A stretch of DNA of 64,000 bases from positions 62,001 through 126,000 of the forward strand of contig JAJTWR010000122.1 of the NCBI GenBank assembly GCA_021613335.1, in the 5' to 3' direction. Both the position numbers and the translations under genes were made by a program. Below are positions 9,129 through 19,498 of this stretch, piece after piece (position 1 is the stretch's first letter; each line of letters opens with the position of its first letter). The DNA comes from Whitmania pigra (taxonomy: Eukaryota; Annelida; Clitellata; Hirudinida; Haemopidae). The notes below the pieces were generated by a model. The model was not told where the DNA came from and did no database searches. It was given only the letters and a program-made list of their open reading frames with translations.

Positions 9129-10568
9129 TCAAGCCGATTTGGGTAGCGGCATCGGGCGCAGCAGGAAAACCGGAACATGATCGCCCAAACCGATCACCGG
9201 TTCATCGTCATCGTTATTCCGGCGATACTCACGGCGACGGTCATCGCGTTCGAAACGGCGGCGCTCGCTGACCGGCCGGTCAAGACGGGGCATGGGGAGC
9301 ACGATTGCCGGCTGCGGCTGATCGGCGTCCACGATCGCTGGCGGGGGAGGCGCCTTGGCGGTCTTGCGCGTTCGCCTGGTATTGTCGCTGTTTGGCTGGC
9401 GACGACTCCGCTTGCCAGCGACATCTTCCGGGTTGAAAACCGTCGTTTCGATTTTATCGATGTCGATACGAGGGATTTCCTGGTGCAACATCTTCTCGAT
9501 TGCCGCGACGAAACGATAATCATCTGGCGTTGCCAGGCTAAAAGCGCGCCCGCTTTTGCCAGCGCGTCCGGTTCGGCCAATGCGGTGAATATAATCCTCG
9601 GCATGGATCGGAATGTCGAAATTGAACACATGCGACAGATCGGCGATATCGATCCCGCGCGCTGCGACATCGGAGGCTATCAGCAGCGGCGCATCCCCGG
9701 CCTTGAAACGTTCCAGCGTTTCGGTTCTTGCCGATTGCTGCATGTCGCCATGGAGTTGCAGGGTTGAAAACCCATGCTTGTTCAGCGAGCGGTGGAGGAT
9801 GCTGACATCTTTTTTGCGATTGCAAAAGACGATCGCATTGCGAACCTCTTCGCTATGCAGAAGATTGCGCAGGGCTTCGCGCTTGTCGCGGTGCTCGACG
9901 ATGCTGAGATGCTGTTCCACCGTTTTCGCCGGCGATGCCGGGGGAGCAACGCTGATTTCCTTGGGATTGGACAAAAACATATCCGCCAAGCGGCGAATTT
10001 CCGGCGGCATGGTGGCGGAAAAAAACAGCGTTTGCCGGCTTGCCGGCAGCATGCCGACGATGCGTTCGACATCCGGGATAAAGCCCATGTCGAGCATACG
10101 ATCCGCTTCGTCGATGACGAGAATCTTCACATCGTTGAGCAAGATGCGACCGCGCTCAAAATGGTCCAGCAACCGGCCCGGCGTGGCGATCAGCACATCG
10201 GCGCCGCGATCCAGCAATTTTTCCTGATCGCCGTACGAAACGCCGCCGATCAGCAGCGCCATGCTCAGCTTGTTGTGTTTGCCGTATTTTTCAAAATTCT
10301 CCGCCACTTGCGCCGCCAACTCGCGCGTCGGCTCCAGGATCAGCGAGCGCGGCATCCGCGCCCGGCTGCGGCCATTGGACAAGACGTTGATCATGGGCAA
10401 GGTGAAAGAGGCGGTCTTCCCCGTGCCGGTTTGAGCGCAGCCCAGCACATCGCGCCCCGCCAATATGACCGGGATGGCCTGTTCCTGAATCGGCGTCGGG
10501 GTGACATAGCCAGCATCGATAACAGCCTGTACAACTTCGGAACTGAGGCCTAAATCGGCAAATGACAT
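9129..10568 (-). CDS. rhlE: DEAD-box RNA helicase, RhlE type
   Basis: ATP-dependent RNA helicase of 479 residues, acting in RNA remodelling. All helicase motifs are present: Q motif TPIQEQAIP, motif I AQTGTGKT (about residue 46), PTRELAAQ, DEAD (VIDEADRMLDMGF, about 152), SAT, the ARGIDI motif and HRIGRTGRAG (about 325). The C-terminal tail of about 100 residues is basic and Arg/Pro-rich, as usual in RhlE. ATG at 10568. It converges on gcdH and is divergent from the alpha/beta hydrolase. Intact. Confidence 0.95.
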   Translation of the reverse strand: MSFADLGLSSEVVQAVIDAGYVTPTPIQEQAIPVILAGRDVLGCAQTGTGKTASFTLPMINVLSNGRSRARMPRSLILEPTRELAAQVAENFEKYGKHNKLSMALLIGGVSYGDQEKLLDRGADVLIATPGRLLDHFERGRILLNDVKILVIDEADRMLDMGFIPDVERIVGMLPASRQTLFFSATMPPEIRRLADMFLSNPKEISVAPPASPAKTVEQHLSIVEHRDKREALRNLLHSEEVRNAIVFCNRKKDVSILHRSLNKHGFSTLQLHGDMQQSARTETLERFKAGDAPLLIASDVAARGIDIADLSHVFNFDIPIHAEDYIHRIGRTGRAGKSGRAFSLATPDDYRFVAAIEKMLHQEIPRIDIDKIETTVFNPEDVAGKRSRRQPNSDNTRRTRKTAKAPPPPAIVDADQPQPAIVLPMPRLDRPVSERRRFERDDRRREYRRNNDDDEPVIGLGDHVPVFLLRPMPLPKSA

Positions 10569-10742
10569 CGAGATCGGTCTTTAATCGGAATTGATGGCCG
10601 GGAAAAAGCGCTCCGGACAAAGGAAAGAAAGCGTCGATTAGCAGAAGATAAAACTTCCTGTCAATCTTAACATGCCTATTCGGCTTGGCGAAGAACGATT
10701 GCTTGGCTAGTGTGTGCGTCATGCCACGCGGCAGCCCCGATC

Positions 10743-10770
10743 GCTGACGGGGCATTGCTGACGGGGCGTT
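10743..10770. repeat. Two tandem 14-bp units
   Basis: GCTGACGGGGCATT (10743-10756) is followed directly by GCTGACGGGGCGTT (10757-10770), one mismatch. The units lie in the divergent promoter space between rhlE and the hydrolase gene, so they could be an operator duplication or simple slippage. Confidence 0.6.
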
Positions 10771-10810
10771 GCAGGGAAAACCATCTTCATATATGGGATG
10801 ATTAAAAAAG

Positions 10811-11518
10811 ATGCGTGCGCCGTTACTTTTTCTACCAGGTTTGCTGTGCGATGGGCAATTGTGGCGATCTCAGCTTGAATATTTCTCTGCTCGCCATGGG
10901 GTGATGGTTGGCTGTGTCGCCCGGGACGATTCGATTGCCGCCATGGCAACTCGGGTTTTGGCCGAAGCGCCGCCGGTTTTCGCTTTGGCCGGCTTGTCGA
11001 TGGGCGGTTATGTCGCATTGGAGATCGTGCGTCAAGCGCCGGAGCGCGTTGAGCGTCTGGCTTTGATCGATACTCAGGCGCGCGCCGATAATGACGAACA
11101 GCGCCAGCGGCGCATGTCATTGATGACGTTGGCGCGCGAGGGACGCTTTCGCGGCGTTACTCCGCGCTTGTTACCGTTGCTGCTCCATAAAGACCGGCTG
11201 GAAGAGGCTGTTTTGTGCGACAGCGTGATGGCAATGGCCGAACGGGTCGGGCAGGAAGCGTTTTTACGCCAGCAGACCGCCATCATGGGCCGCATCGATA
11301 GCCGCCCCCATCTTCAGGCGATTCAGTGCCCGACCCTGGTGCTGTGCGGCAAGCAGGATGCCTTGACGCCGTCCGATTTGTCCGAGGAGATGGCGGATCT
11401 CATCCCGCCCGCCACCTTGACCGTCGTGCCCGACTGCGGTCATCTAGCGCCGCTTGAACGCCCCCAGGCGGTGAATCTGGCCCTAGAGGTTTGGCTGCAA
11501 CGCGAAATCGGCGTATGA
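10811..11518 (+). CDS. Alpha/beta hydrolase
   Basis: 235-residue cytoplasmic hydrolase of the alpha/beta fold; substrate not recognised. The nucleophile elbow GLSMGG (Ser near residue 63), the acid in CGKQDALTPSD (near 180) and the histidine in DCGHLAPLERP (near 207) form a complete catalytic triad. ATG 10811 follows an AT-rich leader. The 3' end overlaps the convergent lipoprotein gene by about 36 bp. It could be an esterase or a cofactor-pathway hydrolase. Confidence 0.8.
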   Translation: MRAPLLFLPGLLCDGQLWRSQLEYFSARHGVMVGCVARDDSIAAMATRVLAEAPPVFALAGLSMGGYVALEIVRQAPERVERLALIDTQARADNDEQRQRRMSLMTLAREGRFRGVTPRLLPLLLHKDRLEEAVLCDSVMAMAERVGQEAFLRQQTAIMGRIDSRPHLQAIQCPTLVLCGKQDALTPSDLSEEMADLIPPATLTVVPDCGHLAPLERPQAVNLALEVWLQREIGV

Positions 11519-12085
11519 CTCCGCCTGCATCGCGGCGCGCGATCGCAAGCGTTGCCAGAGCGGATCACGACGATCGCGATCCAACGGATTGACCGACGGA
11601 AAAATATACAAGGTCATCTGAACAATCAGAGAGCGCAGCGCGGAGGTTTCCAGCGATCCCGTCCATGGAACCCGGCCGCGTGCGCCGCTCAGGGTTCCAT
11701 GCCCTAAACAAAAGCCGACGCTGACATAGAGCGGTTGGCCGACGGTAAGCGGGGCGGAATCGGGCAGGCCGCCGCATAATTGATCGCTGCGAGTGTCGTC
11801 GCGGCTGGAAAAATGCCAGACAACTCGCCGGAAAGCATCGTTTGAACCGTTGGCCGGGCTGAAGACGACCCGCCGTCCAAGCCCGCCCGGCATGGCTTCG
11901 GCAACCCAGTTACGCAACTGCCCGGCTGGCAGACCGAGGGAATTACCGGCGGTGACGATCTCAGCGCCGCCGCCAAGATCGGAAAAACGATAAGAGGCGG
12001 AAATATAAGGCGGACCGAAAAAAGTATCGCTACAGCCGGTAAGCAGCAAGCCGCCCGTCACGATGGCCAGCAGAATCGCGCGCAT
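11483..12085 (-). CDS. Putative lipoprotein, function unknown
   Basis: The start is taken at ATG 12085 (MRAILLAIVTGGLLLTGCSD), giving a type II signal peptide with lipobox LLTGC and about 200 residues in total. A longer open frame to 12136 exists but would bury the signal. No known domain was recognised; the mature part is rich in aromatic and polar residues, with two cysteines (LCGGLPDS and GFCLGHG). It begins 1 bp after the parE stop on the same strand and is probably co-transcribed with it. It is likely anchored to the inner or outer membrane. Confidence 0.7.
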   Translation of the reverse strand: MRAILLAIVTGGLLLTGCSDTFFGPPYISASYRFSDLGGGAEIVTAGNSLGLPAGQLRNWVAEAMPGGLGRRVVFSPANGSNDAFRRVVWHFSSRDDTRSDQLCGGLPDSAPLTVGQPLYVSVGFCLGHGTLSGARGRVPWTGSLETSALRSLIVQMTLYIFPSVNPLDRDRRDPLWQRLRSRAAMQAESYADFALQPNL

Positions 12086-12086
12086 C

Positions 12087-14060
12087 TCAAATATCGAGAT
12101 CGCGGACAAAGCGGGCATTTTCCTGGATGAAGGCAAAACGCAGTTCCGGTTTGCGTCCCATCAAGCTTTCCACTAGGCGGTTGGTGGCCTTGCGGGGGTC
12201 GCTGGCGGCCGGGGGCAGCGATACTTTCAGCAACATGCGCTTTGCCGGATCCATGGTGGTTTCCTTCAGCTGCGTCGATGGCATTTCCCCCAGCCCTTTG
12301 AAGCGGCTGACCTCGATTTTGCCGCGTCCGCTGGACCATTCGGCAACGATGCGCTCACGCTCGTCATCGTCGCGGGCATAAACCATTCGCCCGGCCTGGC
12401 TGATGCGGTAAAGCGGCGGCTGAGCCAAAAACAAATGACCGTTTTCGATCATCCCGGGCATTTCACGGAAAAAAAACGTCATCAGCAAGGCTGCGATATG
12501 AGCGCCATCGACATCCGCGTCGGTCATGATGATGACGCGCTCGTAGCGCAGCTTGCTGTCATCGTAGCGCTCGCCGATGCCGCTGCCCAAAGCCAGAACC
12601 AGATCTTGCAGTTCCTGATTGGCGCGCAGCTTGTCGCTTGACGCCGAGGCAACGTTCAAAATCTTGCCGCGCAAGGGCAATACCGCCTGGGTTTCACGAT
12701 TGCGCGCCTGTTTAGCCGATCCGCCGGCCGAATCGCCTTCAACCAGGAAGATTTCGGTGCCGGCGGCGGCTGAACGGCTGCAATCGGTCAGCTTGCCGGG
12801 TAAGCGGAGCCTGCGGGTGGCGGATTTGCGGTCGAGATCTTTCTTTTCTCGCCGCTTCAACCGATCCTCGGCCCGCTCGATCAGACGGTCGAGCAAGGTG
12901 CGGGCGCTAGTTGGATCATCCGACAGAAAATGGTCGAAGTGATCCTTGACCGCGCTTTCCACCAGCCGGGTCGCTTCGGCTGTAACCAGTTTTTCCTTGG
13001 TTTGTCCTTGAAATTGTGGCTCGCGGATGAAGACGGATAACAGGATGCAAGCGCCGTTCATGACATCCTCGACCGCGAGCGCGGCCGCGCGTTTGTCTTT
13101 CAGCCGCTCGCCCAAAGACTTCACCCCCCGGATCAAGGCGGCGCGCAAACCGCTTTCATGAGCGCCGCCTTGAGGAGTGGGGATGGTGTTGCAATAGCTT
13201 GAGGTGAAACCGTCATCATCCTGCGGCCAGGCAATCGCCCATTCGATCCGTCCCTCGCCGCTGGCAAAGGCGGCTTCGCCAACAAAAGGCTGCAAGGTCA
13301 AAGTGGCGCGACCATCCAAGGCGCTGGCAAGGTAATCGGCCAGACCGCCTGGAAAATGCAGGTTTTCGTCACGCGGGATATCGTTTGGACAAGCAAGCGC
13401 TGGATCGCAGGACCAGCGAATTTCAACGCCGCGATACAAATAAGCCTTGGAACGCGCCATGCGGTACAGCAGCGCCGGGCAATAGCGGTTGTCGATGCCG
13501 AAGATCTCGGCATCGGGATGAAAGCGGATGGTGGTGCCGCGGCGATTCTGCACCGGCCCCAGATCCTTCAACGGGGTGACGGCGATGCCCCGGCTGTAGC
13601 TTTGCGCCCATAAGCGGCGGTCGCGGGCAACCTCAACGATCAGCTCGTCGGTAAGGGCATTGACCACCGAAACGCCGACGCCATGGAGCCCGCCAGAGGT
13701 TTTATAAGCCTCGCCGCTGAACTTACCCCCCGAATGCAGCATGGTGAAGATAACTTCCAACGCCGAACGATCGGGATATTTCGGGTGCGGATCGATGGGA
13801 ATGCCTCGCCCGTTATCGCGGATTTCCACCCAATTACCGGCGAGCAGCCGGACATCGATTCGCGAGGCGTAACCAGCGACCGCTTCGTCCATGGCGTTGT
13901 CGAGCACTTCAGCTGCCAGATGATGCAGAGCATGCTCGCCGGTGCCGCCGATATACATGCCGGGTCGGCGGCGCACCGCCTCCAACCCTTCGAGAACTTC
14001 GATATCCTTGGCGGAATAACTGCTATCGCTGGCCTGAGGCCGTTGGAATAGATCGGACAT
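12087..14060 (-). CDS. parE: DNA topoisomerase IV subunit B (ParE)
   Basis: ATPase subunit of topoisomerase IV, which unlinks daughter chromosomes with ParC. It has 657 residues from ATG 14060 (MSDLFQRPQASDSSYSAKDI). GHKL ATPase motifs are EVLDNAMDEAVAG, DNGRGIPID and GGLHGVGVSVVNALT; the TOPRIM domain shows EGDSAGGSA and DADVDGAHI. RRRPGMYIGGTGEHALHHL is the usual N-terminal signature. The frame extends upstream to 14123 without homology. Intact, as expected for an essential gene. Confidence 0.95.
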   Translation of the reverse strand: MSDLFQRPQASDSSYSAKDIEVLEGLEAVRRRPGMYIGGTGEHALHHLAAEVLDNAMDEAVAGYASRIDVRLLAGNWVEIRDNGRGIPIDPHPKYPDRSALEVIFTMLHSGGKFSGEAYKTSGGLHGVGVSVVNALTDELIVEVARDRRLWAQSYSRGIAVTPLKDLGPVQNRRGTTIRFHPDAEIFGIDNRYCPALLYRMARSKAYLYRGVEIRWSCDPALACPNDIPRDENLHFPGGLADYLASALDGRATLTLQPFVGEAAFASGEGRIEWAIAWPQDDDGFTSSYCNTIPTPQGGAHESGLRAALIRGVKSLGERLKDKRAAALAVEDVMNGACILLSVFIREPQFQGQTKEKLVTAEATRLVESAVKDHFDHFLSDDPTSARTLLDRLIERAEDRLKRREKKDLDRKSATRRLRLPGKLTDCSRSAAAGTEIFLVEGDSAGGSAKQARNRETQAVLPLRGKILNVASASSDKLRANQELQDLVLALGSGIGERYDDSKLRYERVIIMTDADVDGAHIAALLMTFFFREMPGMIENGHLFLAQPPLYRISQAGRMVYARDDDERERIVAEWSSGRGKIEVSRFKGLGEMPSTQLKETTMDPAKRMLLKVSLPPAASDPRKATNRLVESLMGRKPELRFAFIQENARFVRDLDI

Positions 14061-14177
14061 GGATGCAGTATGGCGAAAGCCGCCGCCCCTGCCAAGCGAA
14101 CCGTTCCCATGATCCTGCCGCAAGGAACAAGGACAAACGGAAAATTACCTGCCAGACGAATATTCAAATGGCAAATT

Positions 14178-14855
14178 TTAAGAAAAATCGCTCTTTTTCA
14201 TTGTCGCTTCCAAAAACTCGAAGGTTTGCGACGACATCGATGCAAATTTCAGAGCCAAAGTATGGCGTTGAAAATTTTCACGCACCACCTTGGCCGTGAA
14301 GACGCCAAGCTCTTGCGTTTTGTCGGTGCGAATGATTCCCTTGAACACCTTGCCATCGCCCATCTTGCCATAATATTGGCCCAGCAACATACCGGTGAGA
14401 GACCAGTTGAGGGTGTGGTGGTTAAAGGAAACCCGCATGACCGGCCCCTTTTCCGGCGCGTCCACCGGGCGCAAGGAATTCATGAATTCCAAAAACTGCC
14501 GGCCTTCTTTTGAGATTGAGACAATTTCGATGCCAATCAGCTGGCGTTTCGGATCGCGGCGGGCGACGCGCCCGCTGAACAGACCGAAAGAGCTCCGGTC
14601 CTTGAAGGTGAAGACCCCGGCAAATTCCGCGCCCGCCTCCAACGGCCCATCGTAATCCTTGAGAATGATATGGGTCAAGGACCAGGATTGCGTCTCATGC
14701 ACCTTACCAAGCAAATCGACTGACAAAACGGGGATCGTATAACGCTTGTCACGATGTGCGCTCGGTTGTGAACCGGTATCGTGCTTGGCCTTTGTCAGTA
14801 GAGATGCGGTCATTTTTCGGTCTCGGCGATACGACAGAAGGGACGGCGCATCCAT
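14178..14855 (-). CDS. PilZ-like domain protein
   Basis: 225 residues, or about 211 if the second ATG (14813) is used. DKRYTIPVLSVDLLGKVHE near residue 36 resembles the Arg-containing start of a PilZ beta barrel, and a second half with RVSFNHHTLNWSLTGMLL looks like a repeat of the same fold. PilZ proteins bind cyclic di-GMP, but the canonical RxxxR and D/NxSxxG pair is only partly visible, so ligand binding is uncertain. Stand-alone gene between parE and glnA; no membrane segment. Confidence 0.45.
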   Translation of the reverse strand: MDAPSLLSYRRDRKMTASLLTKAKHDTGSQPSAHRDKRYTIPVLSVDLLGKVHETQSWSLTHIILKDYDGPLEAGAEFAGVFTFKDRSSFGLFSGRVARRDPKRQLIGIEIVSISKEGRQFLEFMNSLRPVDAPEKGPVMRVSFNHHTLNWSLTGMLLGQYYGKMGDGKVFKGIIRTDKTQELGVFTAKVVRENFQRHTLALKFASMSSQTFEFLEATMKKSDFS

Positions 14856-15003
14856 CTTGGTAAAACCGCTGTTTATCTAACGCCAACCTCTTTTCGGAAG
14901 TTAATCCAGTTTATGAATTTTGCCAAGCCAAAACACTGCGATCATAGGAAAATTTCTGAAGATCGCCATTCGCTGCAGGCAGGCGATCCTCAATGGCGGA
15001 AAC

Positions 15004-16415
15004 TCAGACCGAGTAGTACATTTCGAATTCCACCGGATGCGGGGTGGTTTCGAAACGCATGACCTCTTCCATCTTCACTTCGATATAGCTGTCGATCTGA
15101 TCGTCGGTGAAAACGTCGCCACGTTTCAAGAAATTGCGATCCTTGTCGAGACTTTCCAGCGCTTCACGCAGCGAAGCGCAGACGGTTGGAACGCCCTTCA
15201 ACTCTTCCGGCGGCAGGTCGTACAGATTTTTGTCCATCGCCGGACCAGGGTGGGTTTTTTGTTCATGATCCCGTCGATTCCCGCCATCAGCATGGCGGCA
15301 GCGGCAAGATAGGGGTTGGCGCCTGGATCCGGGAAACGGATTTCGATCCGCTTGGCGCTTGGGCTGGAGACCAAGGGAATGCGGCACGATGCCGAGCGGT
15401 TGCTTGAAGAATAAGCCAGCAAGACCGGCGCTTCATAGCCTGGGACCAGACGTTTATAGCTGTTGGTCAGCGGGTTGGCAAAGGCGTTGATGGCCCTGGC
15501 GTGTTTGATGATGCCGCCGATATAATACAGGGCAAGCTCAGACAGATCGGCATACTGGTTGCCGGCGAACATGTTTTTGCCGCCTTTCCAGATCGATTGA
15601 TGGCAATGCATCCCAGAGCCGTTTTCTTTATAAATCGGCTTCGGCATGAAAGTTGCCGACTTTCCGTATTGATGCGCGACATTGTGGACGACATATTTGT
15701 ATTTTTGCATATTGTCGCCCATATGAACCAGGGTTGAGAATTTGATTCCCAGCTCATGTTGGGATGGCGCCGCCTCGTGGTGATGCTTTTCGACCTCGAC
15801 GCCCATATCGGCTAGAACCGTGACCATCTCGGCGCGTAAATCGACGCCGGAATCGATCGGGTTGACCGGAAGATAGCCGCCTTTGTGCGCCGGGCGATGG
15901 CCCATATTGCCGCCTTCGATCTGGCGTCCGCTGTTATAGGGGCCTTCCTCGCTATCCAGGAAGTAGAAACCTTGATGGCCATCGGTTTTGAAACGAACGT
16001 CGTCGAAGATGAAGAATTCGGCTTCCGGACCGAAATAAGCGACATCGCCTATCCCGGAAGATTGCATGAAGGCTTCGGCCCGCTTGGCGATCGAGCGCGG
16101 ACAACGGGTATAGGGTTGACCCGCGGATGGCTCCATCACGTCGCAGAACAAAATAAGTTGCGGCTGCGCCGTGAACGGGTCCATGACCGCGGCGCCAAGG
16201 TCGGGTTTCAACGTCATGTCGGATTCATGGATCGCTTTCCAGCCGGCAATGCACGATGCGTCGAACATGATCCCCTCCGACAGCATATCCTCGTCGACGG
16301 TCGTCACATGCTGGGCAATGTGGTGCCATTTGCCGCGGGGGTCGGTAAAGCGAAAATCGACGTATTTGACATCGTTTTCCTTGATCGTTTCCATGATTTT
16401 TTTTGAGTCCGGCAT
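15004..16415 (-). pseudogene. glnA: Glutamine synthetase type I (GlnA), frameshifted near the C-terminus
   Basis: ATP-dependent ammonium assimilation into glutamine. ATG 16415 (MPDSKKIMETIKENDVKYVD) begins a typical GlnA: FTDPRGKWHHIAQ, the metal and glutamate site FGPEAEFFIFDD, NGSGMHCHQSIWKGG and the ATP-site region [19 protein letters not shown]. After about residue 387 the frame is lost at six T on the plus strand (15255-15260; A6 in the message), and the first frame stops at 15198. The normal C-terminus ([18 protein letters not shown] through [14 protein letters not shown]) lies in another frame ending at 15004; the adenylylation Tyr region NLYDLP is beyond the shift. It lies downstream of glnB. 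Confidence 0.9.
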
Positions 16416-16500
16416 GTTGACTTCCTATGGCTGTCGTCAGTGTCTGGCGCGAGCGCGCCGCCCGCTTTACCGGGTGTTGGGAATTTCTTGGCAAAACAGC

Positions 16501-16846
<346 letters not shown>

Positions 16847-16917
16847 TCACTCAATCAGGTCATGCGCCCGGCACGATCAAGGACCAACCGCGCCACGATC
16901 GACACAGCCAGACCGAA

Positions 16918-16933
16918 AGCATATTACATGCCA
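16918..16933 (-). promoter_or_regulatory. Sigma-54 (-24/-12) promoter for glnB-glnA
   Basis: The minus strand reads TGGCATGTAATATGCT, matching TGGCAYR-N4-TTGCW with correct GG-to-GC spacing and a single deviation (ATGC for TTGC). It lies about 80 bp upstream of the glnB ATG. NtrC-activated sigma-54 promoters before glnB-glnA are well known in Alphaproteobacteria. Confidence 0.65.
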
Positions 16934-17099
16934 AGTTCCCAGCCACCGGTAAAGCGCACAATATGGAGGGTTTTGTTTTTACCCGGTTTTCGATGCAAAT
17001 AAAATAATCACGCTCATGCCTATTATTTAGGCAAATAGCCTAAAATTTATTCTATCCCCTGCTTGCTGCCTTAACAAGGGCGGCTGCTGACGGCAGTCT

Positions 17100-17419
17100 G
17101 CCTTCACCTGAGGGCCCGGCAAAAGGCTGAGATGGGGGATTGTGTCTCTCAAGCAGTCCAAAACCTCGTCCAGCGGCAGCAGCGTTTTCTGCCGGGAAGT
17201 CGCCGCGATGGCTTCCTCGGCCGTCGTTGGCGCCGTGCTCTTCGGTTCCTTGGGGCCCATCGGCGCGTCGGCCGTGGCGGTTCGCTTGCGCCGCTTCGCT
17301 ACCGTCTTCGGGTTTACTCCATAGCGGGCGGCAAGGGCCCCGGCGCTTTCTTGCGACGCTTGGAACAAGGCTCGAAGACGCGTCGTCGTGCGGGCGCTGC
17401 CGTGAAAAACACTTGCCAT
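17100..17419 (-). mobile_element. IS481-family transposase, N-terminal fragment
   Basis: From ATG 17419 the minus strand encodes MASVFHGSARTTTRLRAL, a helix-turn-helix with ARYGVNPKTVAKRRKR, then LLPLDEVLDCLRDTIPHLS, all as in the N-terminal third of IS481-type transposases. The catalytic domain is absent; sequence beyond about 17130 does not continue the family. It lies next to an unrelated IS5 fragment on the other strand, so this is IS debris. Confidence 0.6.
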
Positions 17420-17459
17420 AACGCATCCTCTTCCTGGAAGCCTGTCAGGAATTTCGTGT

Positions 17460-17690
17460 ATGGGCGCGTATGATGGGATGGACGGCTTTGTCTCCCGCGT
17501 CCAGCGGAAAAAGCCGAAGGGGCGCTCCATGGCCCGCCGGACGGCCATCGCCAACGGCCGGAAATCCAGGATCCGCGGCCATGTCGAGCATGTCTTTGCC
17601 GAGCGGAAATCGAGAATGGGCCTCGTCATCCGCACCATCGGCATGATCCGAGCCGCTCCGTTGTGCGGTGGTGCCCAGAGGTATTGGCGT
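17460..17690 (+). mobile_element. IS5-family transposase, C-terminal fragment
   Basis: Plus-strand residues VQRKKPKGRSMARRTAIANG, then HVEHVFAERKSRMGLVIRTIGM match the C-terminal DDE-domain end of IS5-type transposases (the Glu region HVFAERK). It is a different subtype from the IS5 copies at 36.9 and 61.9 kb. No terminal repeat was identified and the N-terminal two thirds are missing. Confidence 0.6.
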
Positions 17691-17869
17691 TGATATCGGT
17701 GGCAACGATCTCAGCGGCCGATCTGCCGCGGCGGCAGTATTTGGCGTGCTGTCGGTGCCTGGCATTATAAAACATTATGCGATGAATTTTTGATAACGAT
17801 TGGACGATCGATCTGGAAAAACGCCAAATGAACGGAATGTCGAGATCGGAGCGTTAGGAGGGGAACAAA

Positions 17870-18346
17870 ATGACCAATCGTGCGCTGTATCTCAAATTCG
17901 TCGATTCCTCGGTCGAGGGCATAATAGATCTTTATTGGGATGCCGCGCCCAAGACCTGTAAAGGGCTATGGGGCGCGCTGGAAAAGCCAATCCGTTGGCC
18001 TGCTATCCATGCTATGTTTTCAGGCCCGGAGATCATGATGGGGTTGCCGGAAGAGAATCGTAATTTCGATCCACCCAAGCTACCGCCGGAAAACCAGACG
18101 GTTATTCCTGAACCAGGTGAGTTGCTATGGTTTTATCAGCCAAAAAACCTCTTCAAGATCGATCCAGAAGAATTCTGGGAAATCGGTCTGTTTTATGGCG
18201 CCGGCGGACGAACCTTCGGGCCTACCGGTTGGATCCCCTGCACCTATTTCGGTAAAATGACGAAAAATCTTGAGAATGTCGCGACGCAATGCCGACTGAT
18301 TCGTAAAGAGGGAGCAAAAATTGTGGAAATTGGGCGTGTAAGATAA
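17870..18346 (+). CDS. DUF3830 family protein (cyclophilin-like)
   Basis: 158 residues after a strong AGGAGGGG ribosome site. YWDAAPKTCKGLWGALEKP near residue 23, AMFSGPEIMMGLPEE near 48 and LFYGAGGRTFGPTGWIPC near 105 fit DUF3830, a small cyclophilin-fold family often found beside ABC importers and amidohydrolases. Biochemical role is unknown. It lies 42 bp upstream of a polyamine-type binding protein and probably heads that operon. Intact. Confidence 0.65.
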   Translation: MTNRALYLKFVDSSVEGIIDLYWDAAPKTCKGLWGALEKPIRWPAIHAMFSGPEIMMGLPEENRNFDPPKLPPENQTVIPEPGELLWFYQPKNLFKIDPEEFWEIGLFYGAGGRTFGPTGWIPCTYFGKMTKNLENVATQCRLIRKEGAKIVEIGRVR

Positions 18347-18388
18347 TTCTATAGGTCATCAGATTTGTAGTAAAAAGAGGAAATGGCT

Positions 18389-19429
18389 ATGAAGAAAAAC
18401 TTTGCCGCGCTTTCTTTATTTGCGTTGATTTTTACCTTGTGGGCGCTCGTTACCAGCGCTCAGGAGAAGAATCTTGTCATAAATTCATTTGGCGGCGCCT
18501 ACGAAACAGCGCATAAAAAATGCGTTATCGAACCATTTATGGCCGCGACCGGGGCAAAGGTCCAACTTGTCACGGCCTATTCCGCCGATGCTTTCGCTCA
18601 ATTGCGGGCTCAGAAAAATGCACCGCAATTCGATGTCATCAACTTCTCTGGCGGTCAAGAGATCGTTGGAGCGGCGGAGGGTTTGCTCTCGCCAATCAAT
18701 CCGGCAAAGCTGGTCAATATCGACTCTCTCTACGATTTTGCAAAGGCCAATCTTGCCAAGGGCGAGGGGCCGGCCTATTCCGCCGCTGCGATCGGGCTTA
18801 TTTATAACAGCGATAAATCGCCAAAAGCGCTGAAAAGCTGGAACGATCTTCTTGATCCGGCATTGAACGAGCATCTGGTTCTAACCGATATTTCCAACGG
18901 TTATGGAATGCTTGGCTTCTTGATGCTCAACCAGATAAGAGGCGGCAGCCTCGATAATATTCAACCTGGTCTGGACGCGGTGGCCAAGCTGCTAAAAGGC
19001 GGCGCGACGATCGTTTCCAAATCTCCGGAAATTCAGCAGGAATTCGCGCAGAACAATGCCTGGGCGGCCCCCTATGCCTCGGATTACGCCTTCACATTGC
19101 GCAACGCGGGGCTGCCAGCAAAGTTTGCTCAAGGCGCCGAGGGAACTCCGGTCAGTTATATCACCGCCAATTTGGTGGCCAACCGCCCGAACCAGGATTT
19201 GGCGCTGAAATTCATCGATATGTCGATCGCGCCGACGGCACAGATCTGTTTTGCTGAGGCGCTGCGTTACACACCGACAAATGCCGCGGCGAAGCTTCCA
19301 CCGGAAATTGCGGCCGATGTCGCTTATGGCGCCAACGGGGTGAAGAACCTTATCCGGTTCGACCCGGCAAAAATTGAAGCCAACCGGGCGGCCTGGGTAG
19401 AGGCCTGGAAGAAGACCATCGCCAAATAG
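18389..19429 (+). CDS. PotD-like ABC transporter substrate-binding protein
   Basis: Periplasmic binding protein of the spermidine/putrescine (PotD/PotF) superfamily, about 346 residues. ATG 18389 is preferred over 18383 because AGAGGA lies 7 bp before it. The N-terminus MKKNFAALSLFALIFTLWAL is a Sec signal peptide with cleavage likely after SAQ. LVINSFGGAYETAHKKCVIEPF starts the mature lobe. The ligand cannot be read from sequence; the partner DUF3830 gene argues against a simple polyamine system. Followed by two permeases and an ATPase. Confidence 0.85.
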   Translation: MKKNFAALSLFALIFTLWALVTSAQEKNLVINSFGGAYETAHKKCVIEPFMAATGAKVQLVTAYSADAFAQLRAQKNAPQFDVINFSGGQEIVGAAEGLLSPINPAKLVNIDSLYDFAKANLAKGEGPAYSAAAIGLIYNSDKSPKALKSWNDLLDPALNEHLVLTDISNGYGMLGFLMLNQIRGGSLDNIQPGLDAVAKLLKGGATIVSKSPEIQQEFAQNNAWAAPYASDYAFTLRNAGLPAKFAQGAEGTPVSYITANLVANRPNQDLALKFIDMSIAPTAQICFAEALRYTPTNAAAKLPPEIAADVAYGANGVKNLIRFDPAKIEANRAAWVEAWKKTIAK

Positions 19430-19498
19430 GCGCAAACGCGCCTTGGAGAGTATCGAGTATCTATCCAGCGCAGGACCGGCAGCGGAGAGGGGCGCTTG